Assembly (NCBI GenBank): GCA_036365515.1
Contig: CM070877.1
Coordinates: 4,101,001 to 4,165,000, forward strand
DNA from: Torymus aiolomorphi
Taxonomy: Eukaryota; Arthropoda; Insecta; Hymenoptera; Torymidae
Length of the DNA: 64,000 nucleotides
Reading direction: 5' to 3'
The notes beneath the pieces were generated by a model. The model saw only the letters and a program-made list of their open reading frames with translations, had not been told where the DNA came from and did no database searches. Of the stretch, positions 36,897 through 49,775 are shown in pieces. How positions within the stretch are numbered: the first letter of the stretch is position 1; the number at the start of each line of letters is the position of its first letter. The position numbers and the translations under genes are program-made.

Positions 36897-36902
<6 letters not shown>

Positions 36903-36998
36903 AAAAACGAGAAAGAGGAGGAGACCCTCGCCGTCGCCTCTATTCATAATTGCCCCGGTCGCTTAGTCTCCATTTTTAGGAGGAGAACCGTCGCCGCC

Positions 36999-37001
<3 letters not shown>

Positions 37002-37052
<51 letters not shown>
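37002..37052. repeat. (CT)n microsatellite
   Basis: About 50 bp of perfect CT repeat, followed by TATATATG and a CpG-rich, purine-rich segment (37140-37290). Confidence 0.95.
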
Positions 37053-37053
<1 letters not shown>

Positions 37054-40000
37054 CTATATATGCGCAACGTGCACGTATATAAAGCCTGTACGTGGGTATT
37101 TGTATGCGGTGCAGATTTCGAAGCAGCTTTCGCGCTCATTCATGCGCCTTTTTTATCTCTTGAAAGAGACACAGCGAGAGGTAGGGCAAAAGCGGGAGGA
37201 AAAAAGCGAAAGAATGGAGAGGAAGGAGGGAAAAGCAAGAAGGGGAAAGGGAGAGGATGTACGGCCGAAAGGAGAGTGGAAGAGTACACTTTTTATAAAT
37301 GTAGCGCAAACCCAGCGAGTCGGTCAATGAGCGCCAGCACGGCAAACTATTACTTTTACTTTTTGAAGGGAAAATTGTTGAATTTATCGGGTTTCGCGAT
37401 AAATGGGAAAAATTGTTCACGATACGAAGTTGAGTATTCCGAGGGAGATGGAATTTATTACTTTATTGAGAGGCTCTATAATTTTGTATGGGAAAACTGA
37501 AATTTTGAAAAATTTGAAAGATATTTTATTTTTCGTCATCGTGTATGCAAAACTTTGGAATATTGTTCAGAAAATTTAAAGAGACATTCACAAATTATAA
37601 ATTTCAAGAAATAATAAAATGCGAAAAAATTTACGACCACTTGAACTTTAAATTTAAAAATAATGGGAGTATTGACAAATTTCGAAGGATTTTTCAAGGA
37701 TCTACGTTCAAAGTGGAATTGATTGATTTAGCAATTTTATAGCTTACGGGATATCTGGTCGCAATTCAATTACTGATTTTATTTTTTAATATTCGCTGTC
37801 CTCTCGGCTATAAACAAAATCCATAAAATGTCATGATAATTTAAAACCGTATTTCATAAATCCACGCTCCTTTGATAAATCTGCACATAAAGATTTTAAA
37901 TATTAATAGGACAAAAAATGCAACAACAAAGGTAAAACGAGCATCCACATTCTGTACTTTGTAATTAAGAATAAATCTATATTAATATTCTTTTATAATA
38001 ATAATAATTTCAACAAAATATGCATCGTAAATCATTACCATCGACATAGATATTATTCATTTTCTTAATAAAAAAAAACATTATGATGACTTAAAAAACT
38101 GATGCAAGAAAACTTTTCTTAATAACTCACAAATGAAAAGTGTAACATTTTGACGAAAAGGACATTAATAAAGCGAGAGAAATTTCGAAAAGGGTACGAA
38201 AAACGTCGAGCCAGTGAAAAGAGAACCACGAGAAAAGCGAGAAAGAGTTGGATAAGACCGACGTCGTCGGGGTGTTCAGCTCGCCTGCGCTAGATGCAGC
38301 AGCAGCGGTTTTATTAAAAACATCTCTTATTTCGCTCAACTGCAACCGCACAGGCCGTCGCCCTCTGAATACCTTTTGTTTGAAATTTTTAATAAAGTCC
38401 GACGCCTCGCTCTTCTTCCTTCTCACCCCCCAACTGAGCGGTGACGACGACGACGACGTGACGGCGCGACGTGGGGATAAATAAAAAAGTTTAATTTTCG
38501 AAATTTTTGCATGGATTCGGTTTCGCCGCGACACCTCGACGGCGCTTTTAATCTCGCGCTTCACCCACGGTGAAAGATGAAGGCAATTTTAGAGCCGGAA
38601 TTTAACCCATTAACGTGCGCGCGTGCACAAGCGAGGAGAGAAGTTCGCCCGTGGGGTAATTGCGGAGGAGCGCGCGGCGAGATGCGCGTGGTTGCTGCGC
38701 TCCTTTTTTTTCTCTTTCTTTCTCTCCTCACGCTGCCGCTAATTGTGAATTCGCAGAGGGGGGATTAAGAAGTATGTCGCAATAAATTCAGTGGAAGATG
38801 GCGAATTGATTTATATTAATGGCGCTAAAGTATATCTACGTGCTCGCGCGTGAAATACTATTGAGATATTGTACTTGATATTTATAAAATAAGACGATAT
38901 TTTATGTGAAAATTTTACGATTATAACACGAAAATATTTATTCACTCTGCTTTAGTTTGAAACTGCGAATATCGAATTTTTATAAATTCCATGCTGAACC
39001 CAATATTCATTTGAATTTTTTAACACTTAATTTTTTGAAGGCATTATACGAGTTACGTGTTACTTGAAAATTTTGTTAGAAGAGATAAACGAATCTACTT
39101 TGCTGTAAAAGTAATCGCATTTATCACTAAAATTTTAAAAATTGAAAAAAGATTCACAAAATATCATATTTAAAAGAGTGTATAAGAAATAATCTACCCT
39201 CTCGACCGCACGCATTTCAATTCAACAGAGATACCGCACCGAAATTTCATAAGACCACGTGATTTTGCAAAATTTTCAAATATTCAGTTCGCGCGCGAGC
39301 GTCGCCTTAAAGCGTTGGACTAGCCCAGATATAAAAATTTTTTTTAATAAAATTCTCCCACCACCGTTTTGCCCTTTTCAGCGTATCGCGTCTGACTACC
39401 TTATCACACGTGCGCTCTATAGTCAACCAGTCCGTTTGCCCCTTTTATGCTAGCAATTGGAGCCAGTCGTGCACTCGACCGCGGCGAGACTTTATCCCAG
39501 GGCGAAATTAAGAGATGACTTTATTTTCTTTTGCTCCCCTCTAAGATTTTAATTCTGTTGATATCGAGTTTATTATTTGTTGGGAGAGGAAAACATTTAA
39601 AAATTCGTGAGGTTTAGTGAATATTTTTATTATTTTACGGTAATTTTTAACTTTTTAATCTTTTAATAATATTAAATGAATGAAAAATTTGTTGATGATA
39701 CTTGTTTATGAAACTGACAGTTTTCAATTCATAATTCGAATTGTGTTGGAAAATAAAAGGTATTACTCTAAAAAAAAACTACAGTTTAATGCATCGTATG
39801 AAAACATGTTATAATTAAAATTAATAGAATTAGTGAAAGTGTAGTAGTAAAAATGTAAAAATTTAACTTAATAGTACTATGAAAATTGCACGTATAATAT
39901 AAAGGACATTTCATTCGAGAAATATTTTAATTCGGACCGGAAATAATAATTAGAATGTGAAATGCTATTTAGGAAAGATAACTATTTTTTTAATGAACTA

Positions 40001-40880
40001 GCCTATAAGCAGAGAGCGCTACGCACGCATGACACTAACCTACCTATTCTACTATATTAGCTAATGAAAATTTTTGACAACGCCCTGAAGTTGCCTATAT
40101 ATGTTTTAACTAATAATATTTTTGATACCGCTCTGAAGTTGGCACTAAAGCTTCAATTCGATAATAATCGCTTATCACTTTTAGAATAGGATATCGGTTG
40201 TTGCGAGTGAGGGCTCACAAACAATTAATAATGAATGGAGGGCTCGAAAAAAATGGCATGGCGTGTTTTTACCGGAAAAGAAACCCAGGAACTTCCTTTT
40301 TCGATAGATACTTCGCAGCTGAGTTATCTAAATTTTTTCAGATTGCTTGCGCTAAAAGAAAATGAAAACTGTATTTTGAGTGCTTTGAACCAATCTAAGA
40401 ACATTTGCTAGGCAGTAAATAAGCGATAAGAATTATGTTAAATCTTTTTCTCAGTTTTTCCTAGAAGGAAAATCTAAGCAACAATATAATCGTTGAAAAA
40501 TAAACAGAGAAAATTTTTTATAACAGTACAGAAATATCACTTTGGCATTGTCTGACTAAACCTGACCTTCATCTACTTGTGTCCATGCTCAGTATAGCAT
40601 CAATTCATGTTAGCTTTTTGCCAAACTTTTTCTCAATAAAATGAACAAATTTTTTTACAAAGTAAATGTTTTTCGTGACCTACATATTACACAAAGTTGT
40701 ACCTTTCAAGGAATAAAATTACGCTTCGTGGGAATTTCCCACAATATATACATTCCAGCAGAAAAAAACTACCTTTTACGCCTCCGAAGCTACATTGCAC
40801 ATCCGCTCGACAGAACCGGATATATTTTTAAACCGACATTTTTTTCGCGCTGAACGCTCAATATAACATCCCTCGCGTAG

Positions 40881-40912
40881 GCTCTCTCTCTCTCTCTCTC
40901 TCTCCCTCTCGC
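40881..40912. repeat. Short (CT)n tract
   Basis: About 30 bp of CT repeat at the edge of a CpG-rich segment, continuing into CT-rich DNA. Confidence 0.85.
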
Positions 40913-43900
40913 AGAAACTCCCTCGCACAAAGCCCTTCCACTTCCTCGCTCTTTCCAAAACAAAAACGAAAAGCCATCATCCACTCTCTTTGTCTCCCAC
41001 TTCCTCTCCCAAAACAAAGGAGAGAAAAAAAGCCAAACGAATTTCTCGCTAAAAAACACAGACACACACACCTCTTCGCGTCGATGGAAAATTTCCAACA
41101 GCTACACGTCACGGCGCTATATACATTTTTCCGCATAATCAGCAATCGCAGGTCGGAGGGCAAAAAGGGCCGCGCAGACACGCTACAAACGATTGCTCGG
41201 CGCGCCGTATAACTTTTCGCGCGGATTAACATGCCTGCGGAATTAGAGCCGAAGGGAGGCAGGAATTGATGTAATAAAAACAGAGCGATTATCCCGGCTG
41301 AACGGACGCGCGCGGCCCCGAGAGCTGGATTCCGAGAGCTATGTAGCGAGCGCGCGCCTTTGACGTCACACTCGCGCGCGGCGCAAGATATCGAGCCGCG
41401 GATCTCGCCGCGTGTGTATCCACCTCCGCCCTCCCCGAGAGAGGGAGCGAGCACCGCTGGAGCTCCATGCTTCCTTCTGAAAATAATGCGAGCCTCCGCC
41501 TCCTCCTCCTCCTCCTCCACCGCGTGCTTACGTATACACGTACACGTGTAGGCACTCATGCATACATGTATGCGAATACGCGTGGGGTGTCTTTTTTTGG
41601 CGCGAGGGGCTGTGACGTTATATATGGGGAGCGAAATAAGTTGAAATCAGCTGTTTGACGCGATTGCGTAAGATTTAGTGACGTGTGTGCTTATCAGATG
41701 CGTTTGTGATTGACGTGTGCGCGGTTTCGTGATGGGATTACGGTTTAATTTTACAAGACTTTTTATGTAAATATTGTTAACGTTGGTAATTGGTACTAAA
41801 TAGAATGGAAAATATTACTTATAAATACGACGTAGATATTACTACATTTTGTTGCAGTAGATCGATAAATTATGCATCTACGGGTGGCGAAGATAGTCTT
41901 TTTTATCGGCACGGAAACGTTATGAATTCATGCATATTATATAGAGTTATACTGAAAATCTATATGTGACTTTCCAGTAACTCTTTTATGTCATATTTTT
42001 ATCACTTATAAGAATAATACTGCAAGCATTATAACAATTATTTTCAGAGTAAAAATAGTAATAATCAAGTTTTGCTTACGTCATAATTACAATAGATCCA
42101 AAGTAGAGTTTTAGTAGTGCTTGACTCACCTGTAACACAAAAATATAATATAATTAGATATTATATTTTTAAATTGAAAAACATATGTATATTTTATCAA
42201 AACGTATTATTGTGAAGTGGTTCAAAATGTATAATAGTTCACTAGACTAAAAGTACAGTATTAAACAGATATTTCTTGTTTATTAATGATCTCATTACAC
42301 TGATAAGCCGAAAATTACAAGTCTCCAATTCCGAGCTGCAATTTCTCGGTGTAAATGCTCTTTGCATATATACGTGCACTTTCTACGACGGTAAATATCC
42401 AACGCGCAAAAACAGCTTTAAACGGTGCTCTTTGGCCAAAGGACACGTGCACGTTCTCATATGTCGGGACGCGCCTTTTGCATCCCATTCAAGTCAAACA
42501 AAAACCTGTTTAAAATGTCAAAAGAAAAACACAGACCGAAAAAAGGCCGAGAGTGACGCGCGCGCAAAAGGCAGCTCAAGAGTGCTTTTTCCCCTTCGTC
42601 CGCGCGCGTCGGGCCAAAGGAGTGCAAATCAGCTCTTTAAACAAATTTCCAGAGCGCATGCGTCGTTGCTCTCTCTCTCTGACTCTCAAACTTACAATTA
42701 CGCGCGTATGCCGAAAAAGGAGCAACGCCATCAGAAGCTTCGTCTGTTTTCCCGAGCGGGAGGGCAGCACAAAAGAACGGCAAGTTTCGCCTGCACGGGG
42801 CAAAAAGCTCGTTTACACACCGCGGGCTCGAACTTTCGAGCGTGTGTAGTGACAAAAAAGGTCATTTTTGCAGGGGAAGGAGCAGCCGTAACCGCGAGTC
42901 TAGAAAATTAAAGCCGGCGAGGGGAGAGAGAAAGAGAGTGGCGCCCTGAAGGAAATTCCAGGCGGTGCGGTACACAAAGGGGCGCGATGGGGAAAAATTG
43001 GAGCGCGTGCAGAAGGCGAAAAGGTTGTGTTTGACTTTTGCAGAAAAGCTCGTAATCTATTCCGGCGCGCAGTTGGTTTTTTGTGGCGCTGCGTATATGT
43101 ATAAGCGGGCGCTGAAGGTGAGGTTTTGTTGCTCACGTGATGAGGAATCATACTTGTAGGTTAGGAGTACATATAAAAGTAGGGTGGGAAAAAAATTCGT
43201 GGAATATTTTGTTATAGGTAACAGACGGATGGTGCGTGGGAATTACTCTGGGAATACAGTTCTTGCTCTGGTATAATTTAATTCATAAATACTTTTCTTT
43301 CTGGATTTCTTACTCAAAATTCATATGGTATACGAGATAAGCGATTAATTTGAAATAAATTACTCAGCAAATTGACTAATTAAACATTATTTTTCAATAA
43401 CACGTTTAAAATCATACATTAGCTCTCGGCCACGTTCTCTCCGTCTCCAGAGTTACGATGTCATTTAAGCAATACCTTCCCGGACCCATTACAGAATCAC
43501 TATATGTACCACGAACCATAAAGACGAGACTCCCCGCACGGCAGCCAGCTATTTTAATTATTATACACCGATAGTCTAATAATAGCCGCTCTCCTGCCAA
43601 ACCCGTGCTTCTTATTATAGTATTTTTCCATAAATGAAAGACAAGGTCCCGCACACGCGCGCGCGCGCGCTGGACGTAGTTAACTCCCCTACACGAGCGA
43701 GAGACCAGGCGCTAAATTAACAAAGCTGCGCGCGCTTGGGGCAACTCGAACGCTAAAAGCGAGTTCGCCTGCTGCCTCGAGAGACCGACGTTGAAAGCCA
43801 GCGGTAGTACGTAGTAGTATAGCTGTAGTATATATACGCTTCCGCTTTTCTTACTCGCTTTGGAATAAATTTAGCGCGAGCCACCACCCCCAATTATTAT

Positions 43901-43922
43901 TGCAGCAGTGCGCGTGAGAGTT

Positions 43923-43924
<2 letters not shown>

Positions 43925-43974
<50 letters not shown>
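43925..43974. repeat. (GA)n microsatellite
   Basis: About 50 bp of perfect GA repeat in a CpG-rich segment, followed by a (GGTA)n run near 44026-44042. Confidence 0.95.
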
Positions 43975-43976
<2 letters not shown>

Positions 43977-45017
43977 CGTGCACGTATCGTGTGTACAGAC
44001 GCTCGTAAATATCGACTTGATGCCGGTAGGTAGGTAGGTAACCCAGTTTCGCGCGGGCGACGATTAGAGGGAGATGCGCGCGCGCGCGGGTACGGCTAGG
44101 GAATGATAGCCGCTTTTTCGGATGGATGCCTGGATTGCCAGGTTGTAGTCGTCTCGGGGCTGGTTTATGCTCGGCCCTTGATGGCTGTTATTTGTATTGC
44201 AGCTGTGTGTGTATGGGTTTTCTCGGTGCAACTTATGCGCGGCCGAGGTGTCTGCGATTTATGGCTTTGGCGTGCGGTGTTTGATAGTAATTTCTATGAA
44301 GAATGGCTCTGTGTGTGTGCAGGGCTGATGTTGATCGAGTTGCGAGATGGAATTTTTGTGGAAAATGTTTTTGTGCGAATTTGAAGTAACTGGAACATTG
44401 AATTAATGAAATAGAATTTTATTTTATAGAAGATAGGAACGCGGTAAGGACGATAATAGAATTGTTTTTGTGTTTCAATTGTATTGGACTTGATTATTTG
44501 TATTTTTATAAATTGGTTTAGAATTGGCGTAATTGAAATTACTACAACAGAATTTTTAAAATTGATTTTATACGTTGTGAGAGAAATAAACAATTCCACA
44601 GAGAAATTTGATCAATTCTACAAAGTTTATTGTTATTCATCACGATTGATGAAATATGAGAATCTAAAGTTAACATCGTTAAAATCTAATGAAATTCTGA
44701 AAATATCACTTTCACTACTGGCTTCTATGAATTTCCCAATCCATACATGGGCGAAATTCATCTATATGAAATAGCCAAGAAGTTAGAAAATAGTAAAACT
44801 GGCTAATTAATGGCTATGATGACACGATTTTTCGACCATTATTTGCCTATTTCTTAGATTGACGTCACAACAAACTATTCGTATTTGATTTTCTTACTAA
44901 TTCTATCGTATATGAAAGAGCATTAAAGTGCATTGGATGGCTTACCAACATATAAATAAATAACATTAACTAATAAATCATTTGTTGTACTCATTTTATG
45001 AATAATTCAGCAAAACT

Positions 45018-45317
45018 TTTATTTCTCCATCTGATTCTGTCTCTCTCACTCCTTGTCATAACAGCAAGCCTTCTGCTAGCCATTTCCAGACTAAATAAAC
45101 TGATCAGTTTTAATACCCTTAAAATACTCAAGAAAAAGCTTATGCTTCTCTTCGAAAAACTCATTCTATTTTTCAATCTATTAAATGGCCATATAATAGG
45201 AGAAAAAGTGTTTCACCGGGAGCTAAAAACTGGACAAGATAAATTCCCATTTTATAACAAGTTTCTAAAATAAATAGTCAGTTATTAGTTATAAAATGCT
45301 TTGAATTTCCACCAGAG
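45018..45317 (+). repeat. Partial copy related to the 4676-5180 element
   Basis: Shares GATTCTGTCTCTCTCACTCC, GTCATAA, AAGCCTTCT and AATCTATTAAATGG in the same order as 4915-5050, and ends in TTTCCACCAGAG like the other element's right end. The left end is not found, so it is a fragment or a diverged copy. The hydrophobic open frame here (44998-45273) is part of the repeat, not a supported gene. Confidence 0.5.
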
Positions 45318-46372
45318 AAGATAAAGATTTTATTACATTTAGCATTCATCCGATAACTATATTTATTTTCAAGAAGATTGTACCTTGACGTTTCAACGAT
45401 GCACTACAAAACGCATGATCAAACAATCGAACCGGACAACGCTAATAAAGCGCGCGCGTTCCACATCGAGTCAAAGCCGCAAAAAGGTGCCTCGGTCTCG
45501 AACAGGGGGCATAAAGCACTCATATCTCCGCTTCCGTCGTCTCTCGGCACAGACGACATTAACAAACGAAAGGACGGGAAAATAGAAAAGCACTCGGAGG
45601 CTGATATTCCATCCCGAGCGTCCCCGGCGTGAGAATTTTCCGCTCCACATGCAATTCGTACGATCGAACAATCAAAAGCAGCCACAAGATAGAGAGAGTG
45701 AGAGCGAGAGAGAGTTGTAATCTATTATTAAGCTTCCCGCGCGCTTTACGTCAATGAGGCTACTCTCGCTTTCGTTGAAAAAGGCGACCGGCGCGCACTC
45801 GCTTTAATTAAAGCCACGGCTCGATTAACGGCCGGCCGGTTCGTATATATATTATACGCGCGCAGAGCTGATTAATCAATTTTATGTGATGTGGATACCC
45901 TCACGCGCGCGTGTCGTCGATGAGGGAGGTATAGATGTGTGCAGTAGGTTACTGTGGACGCGTGATTGAGCAGTCCTTACAGCGGCGGCGGGGATGGCTC
46001 TGTTCGAGGAGAATCGATAATGAAGTGCGAAAGGTTTTTGGTATAAGTGGAATTTGGTCGTGTGTAAGAAATGTAAGTGATTGAGTGGTGGGTGAATATT
46101 TCTTTCTTAGATTTTTCTCGTTATCTTGTACTTGAGTTCGTTTTATTAGGAGTTGAAGATTTATACTGGTATGATGAAAATGAAATTTTGAACTTAAGAA
46201 AATTTAGATATTTATACATGTTGGTAGTAAGATAATTTTATAACAATTAATGAATAATTTACGATTATCTTCGATGTAATAGTGGTGGAAAATAAATGAC
46301 CAAAATTTAAAAAAAAAAAAAAAGAGGATCAAATAAGACTTATTATAGTGTAAATAACTAAATACTGTTATA

Positions 46373-46866
46373 TTGAGTGGTGGAAATGAATGGTCCAGCT
46401 ATGAATGTAGGTATAAATCAACAACACCAATTGTTGGATTTTGCCGACGTTTCGGGCATTTTATTATGCCCCTCTTCGTGTATGTACTCCTATAATACTC
46501 ACACAGTGTATATTCTTGATTACGCGTTTGACTTGAACCCTACCTCTGACGCTATCTATTGGTTTTCACACTTTTTCTGACTAATACATTGAACAATTAT
46601 GACTGTATAAAGCAAGGATTGATTAATATTTTTCTCTTCGATTGGTAATAGTCAAACTGCTTATAACACATCGTGTAAACTGTTAATATATGTAAGTTTT
46701 CTTTTCTGAACAATTGAGCTGTGAAATTTACTTCTTTTGTTATTATTTATAATTTAATAAATTGTTTTATCTTTTGCTATTAAGAGCCTTGAAGAGGGGC
46801 ATAATTAAATGCCCGAAACGTCGGCAAAATACAACAACAGATGGACCATTCATTTCCACCACTCAA
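46373..46866. mobile_element. Inverted pair with hammerhead-like hairpins (494 bp)
   Basis: Ends TTGAGTGGTGGAAATGAATGG and its reverse complement are exact over at least 25 bp. Each arm carries GCCGACGTTTCGGGCAT, A/T-rich loop, ATGCCCCTCTTC (left 46443-46477, right 46787-46825 in inverse). Read outward in, each gives GAAGAGGGGCAT, loop, ATGCCC, GAAAC, like a hammerhead core, and the same hairpin is typical of the tails of some retroelements including Penelope-like ones. The roughly 300-bp centre is AT-rich with no gene. Confidence 0.55.
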
Positions 46867-46980
46867 CATTTAAAGATTTGTGCTGTCATTCATGTCATCA
46901 ATTCTCATAAATACTGTTATGATTAATAACGATTTTATAATACCTATCAGTGGTATATTACAATAGCATAAAAGTAATAA
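46867..46980. other. Short AT-rich spacer
   Basis: No feature recognised between two transposon-like palindromes. Confidence 0.5.
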
Positions 46981-47082
46981 TACAGTATTCCCTTGCAATA
47001 TAGGGCCGCTATGTGTTTCTCTTACTCTATTTATGAGATAAAAAAGGACACATAGGCAGCCCTATTGCAAGGAAATACTGTA
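46981..47082. mobile_element. Palindromic MITE, Tc1/mariner-like ends (102 bp)
   Basis: Begins TACAGTATTCCCTTGCAATA and ends with its near-exact reverse complement, reading to ACTGTA. The arms continue through GGGC(C/T)GC and TATGTGT, leaving a loop of about 35 bp. TA is the first and last dinucleotide, the target duplicated by Tc1/mariner enzymes, whose ends often start CAGT. Confidence 0.75.
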
Positions 47083-49773
47083 TTAGTATCTTTTTAAATT
47101 TTTTAATAATGTTTATTGTGAATATGAAGTTTGAATCACAATAAAAAATGAAGATTCTCTATGTTATTGTATCAAATTTTACTATGTAATACGCAAACAT
47201 GATAAAATGCTTTTTCTTATAAGAAGTTATCAGCTATTTTATGTTTAACATTTAAACAAAATAACTTTAATGTAATTTTAATGTAAACTCCATTATTACA
47301 GAATTCATAGAAGTAGTTTAAAAATCAATAACTGAACCTCGACGTTATCTTCATAAAATCCAAACTACGCCAATAACCAGTCGCTTCTCGATCACATTTT
47401 TCTCCCTCTCGCTTCCCAAAACCAAACATTCTATACTTATACACTACCCGCACATTAGGCATCCACGTACGCGATCGCTCCTCCGCCATACAATTATATC
47501 GTGACCCAATAATATTCAATACCCGGACTGCGTCCCACAGACTGAACGAACACGACGGCATTATCTACCCCCTCCCCTTTCCACCCTTACCCTCCCCATC
47601 GGAATGCTTTAATTACCAATCACGAAATTATCATGCTAATTGTGAGCGCGTGTCGTATCTGGTGCTCCGGCGCTCGCGCGCTTGCAATCAGGTTATCGTG
47701 GGTGCCGCGTACCACCGGCGCAGTGTTTCAAGATATTTAGCGTTTATTATCATAAAGCTCGTGTCTCTTCCTCCCTCTCTTTGTGCGACTGTGGATTAGG
47801 TCGGTCGCGGTTCTGCAATTCGAGAATGGACGTTGACCTTAAATTGCTAGGTCCACGGTTGATTGATACAGCAGTGGGTGATTTATGCGCGGCTGGCTGG
47901 AATAGCAGAAAGCCGAGATGTGGGAAGGGGGAGCTTTTGAGGATGCCGCCGCGAGATTGGCATTTATTGATGTGGGGTTTGCGGCTGACGCGCGTATACC
48001 CCGCGCGTGTATTTAGTTTGTCCGTCAAGTAATGTTGCTGCTGATTGATGTAAGATTTGACAGGAATGGAGAGTTTTGCCGGTAATGTATGTGATAAGAT
48101 TAAAATTAATGATATTGGGGTTAGAATATACTCGTAATATAGTTGTAACATAAAGTTATTATTTTATAAAAATATTCATCATTTTAGTAGAAATGAATCT
48201 ACCTGAAATGGACGCAAAGTCAGAAAATTGGTAGGAGTTTTTACCAGTTACCCAAATATTTAGTAACTGGAATCACGTAACCTCGAAATACATATTTCAA
48301 GTTTTCTCAACGATTTGATCATATAATTAAAAATTTTTAGTTATAACACCTATATTTTTAAAATATAAATAATAAACATTAAAGAAATAATCATGTACAT
48401 TGCTTCTCTTATGGATATCAATGAAAATATTTACTGTACGGTTTGGTTCTGTCTTTCTCACTCATCGCCATTACATGAAGCCTAATGCTAATGAAACTAT
48501 TCCTAATGCTATTTCAAATTTTCGGTTTTCCAAAATATTAATAAATAAACTAGTGCATGATTTATTTTGTACAATATATTCTTTATAGATTGCCTTTTTA
48601 TTAGTGCATTATGTCGTACTACACCCGCGACAGTAGAACGAATAAGGCTATGCCTAATCGAGGAGCAACCCTACACTGAGGCTCAAACTCTATTGTGTAT
48701 AGGAATGTGAGTCTTACGAATATTGCGACTGAGATATTATCTGACTTCAATGTAACTATGAACGTGATGGGATACTGTATAATTAATATAAATACATGCA
48801 ATGGCTCCGATTTTTATGAGAATTTACATATTACATGATTTATTGTTAATTTATAAACTTTATAGACCTTAATTTAAATAAATGGCGGCTTTTTAAATGA
48901 AAAGTTAATTCGTTTCCATTTTATTCAAGTTACAATATTCAAGTAAATAAAAAAATCTGAGAAAAATTTTTAAATTATGAACAAATTTTTATTTTTATTA
49001 TCGACAACGTTGAACGTAATTATTTCGTTAGATTGCTAATACACGTTGATACACACTCACTTTAATCAAACATTATTAATTTAAAAAACTCTAATATTTC
49101 ATTTTCAACAAATATACTGCACGTTCACGTACAGTCCGGGCCGCATCGTGATTCCGTTTTTATTTCTTTGTGCGCTCGCACGGGTTATATTAAAGTTTTC
49201 ACAAGAAATCGATACATCTTATACATCCGAGCGCGCGGCGGCAAAACTTTTACGCCGTGCAACTTTTCATACTTTTTCTCAAAACAGCAAAAAGACGGGG
49301 GGAAAGCGCGGACGCGAGAGGGAAAGAGAAACGTCGAGAAACCTATCAAAAACAGAGTACAAACTCCATTTGTTTATTTGAGGTACAGAAGGTGCCGAGA
49401 GCTGCTGACCTTTTCTTTTTCTCTCGCGCTCTCTCCCTCTCTTTTTTCGCAGCGAAGAAAAAAGCGAAATAGAATAACTTCGCGGCTGATTGAATCCTCG
49501 GGACTCGGTCGAAAGTTTGGGAATTTCGTCGTGGTAAGATTCCGCTCGGTTCTGCCGTCATTAATGTTGCCTTAGTGACCCAAGAACGCTTTGCATGTAG
49601 ATTTGTTGCGTTGCTGACTGGTCAGCGTATTTCTAAATACGTTTTAATGCGACCGACTTTAATTTCGAAGTTTGAAATTTTTTTTCTCGTTTTGTTGAAG
49701 AAATGCCGAAACTGCGTTCAAAAATTATTCATATTATTTTTTGTATATAAGGGAAAATTGTATGGTCGATGAT
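47083..49773. other. Non-coding DNA, two CpG-rich segments
   Basis: CpG-rich at about 47330-48020 and 49130-49570, AT-rich elsewhere. A partial match to the 4676 element lies at about 48444-48490 (GTTCTGTCTTTCTCACTCAT). No gene is recognised. Confidence 0.5.
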
Positions 49774-49775
49774 TA

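Larger units (their letters stand above)
37053..46372. other. Non-coding block with dense CpG-rich segments
   Basis: CpG-rich segments by eye at about 37060-37490, 38130-38760, 39200-39520, 40790-41720, 42290-43120, 43420-44330 and 45410-46010, separated by AT-rich DNA. A weak tandem duplication lies at 40061-40143. CGCGCGCG runs occur at 43660 and 44075. Open frames of up to 233 codons (40858-41559 minus, 42276-42911 plus) overlap others on the opposite strand and have no domains. A copy of part of the 4676 MITE lies at 45018-45317. No gene is supported. Confidence 0.55.

Noticed and set aside
40858..41559. 233-codon minus-strand open frame, longest in the window
   Set aside because: Lies in a CpG-rich segment where stop codons are rare; overlaps open frames on the other strand; no domain, and its end is a CT tract read as Glu/Arg.
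42276..42911. 211-codon plus-strand open frame
   Set aside because: CpG-rich composition, overlapped by other frames on both strands, no motif.
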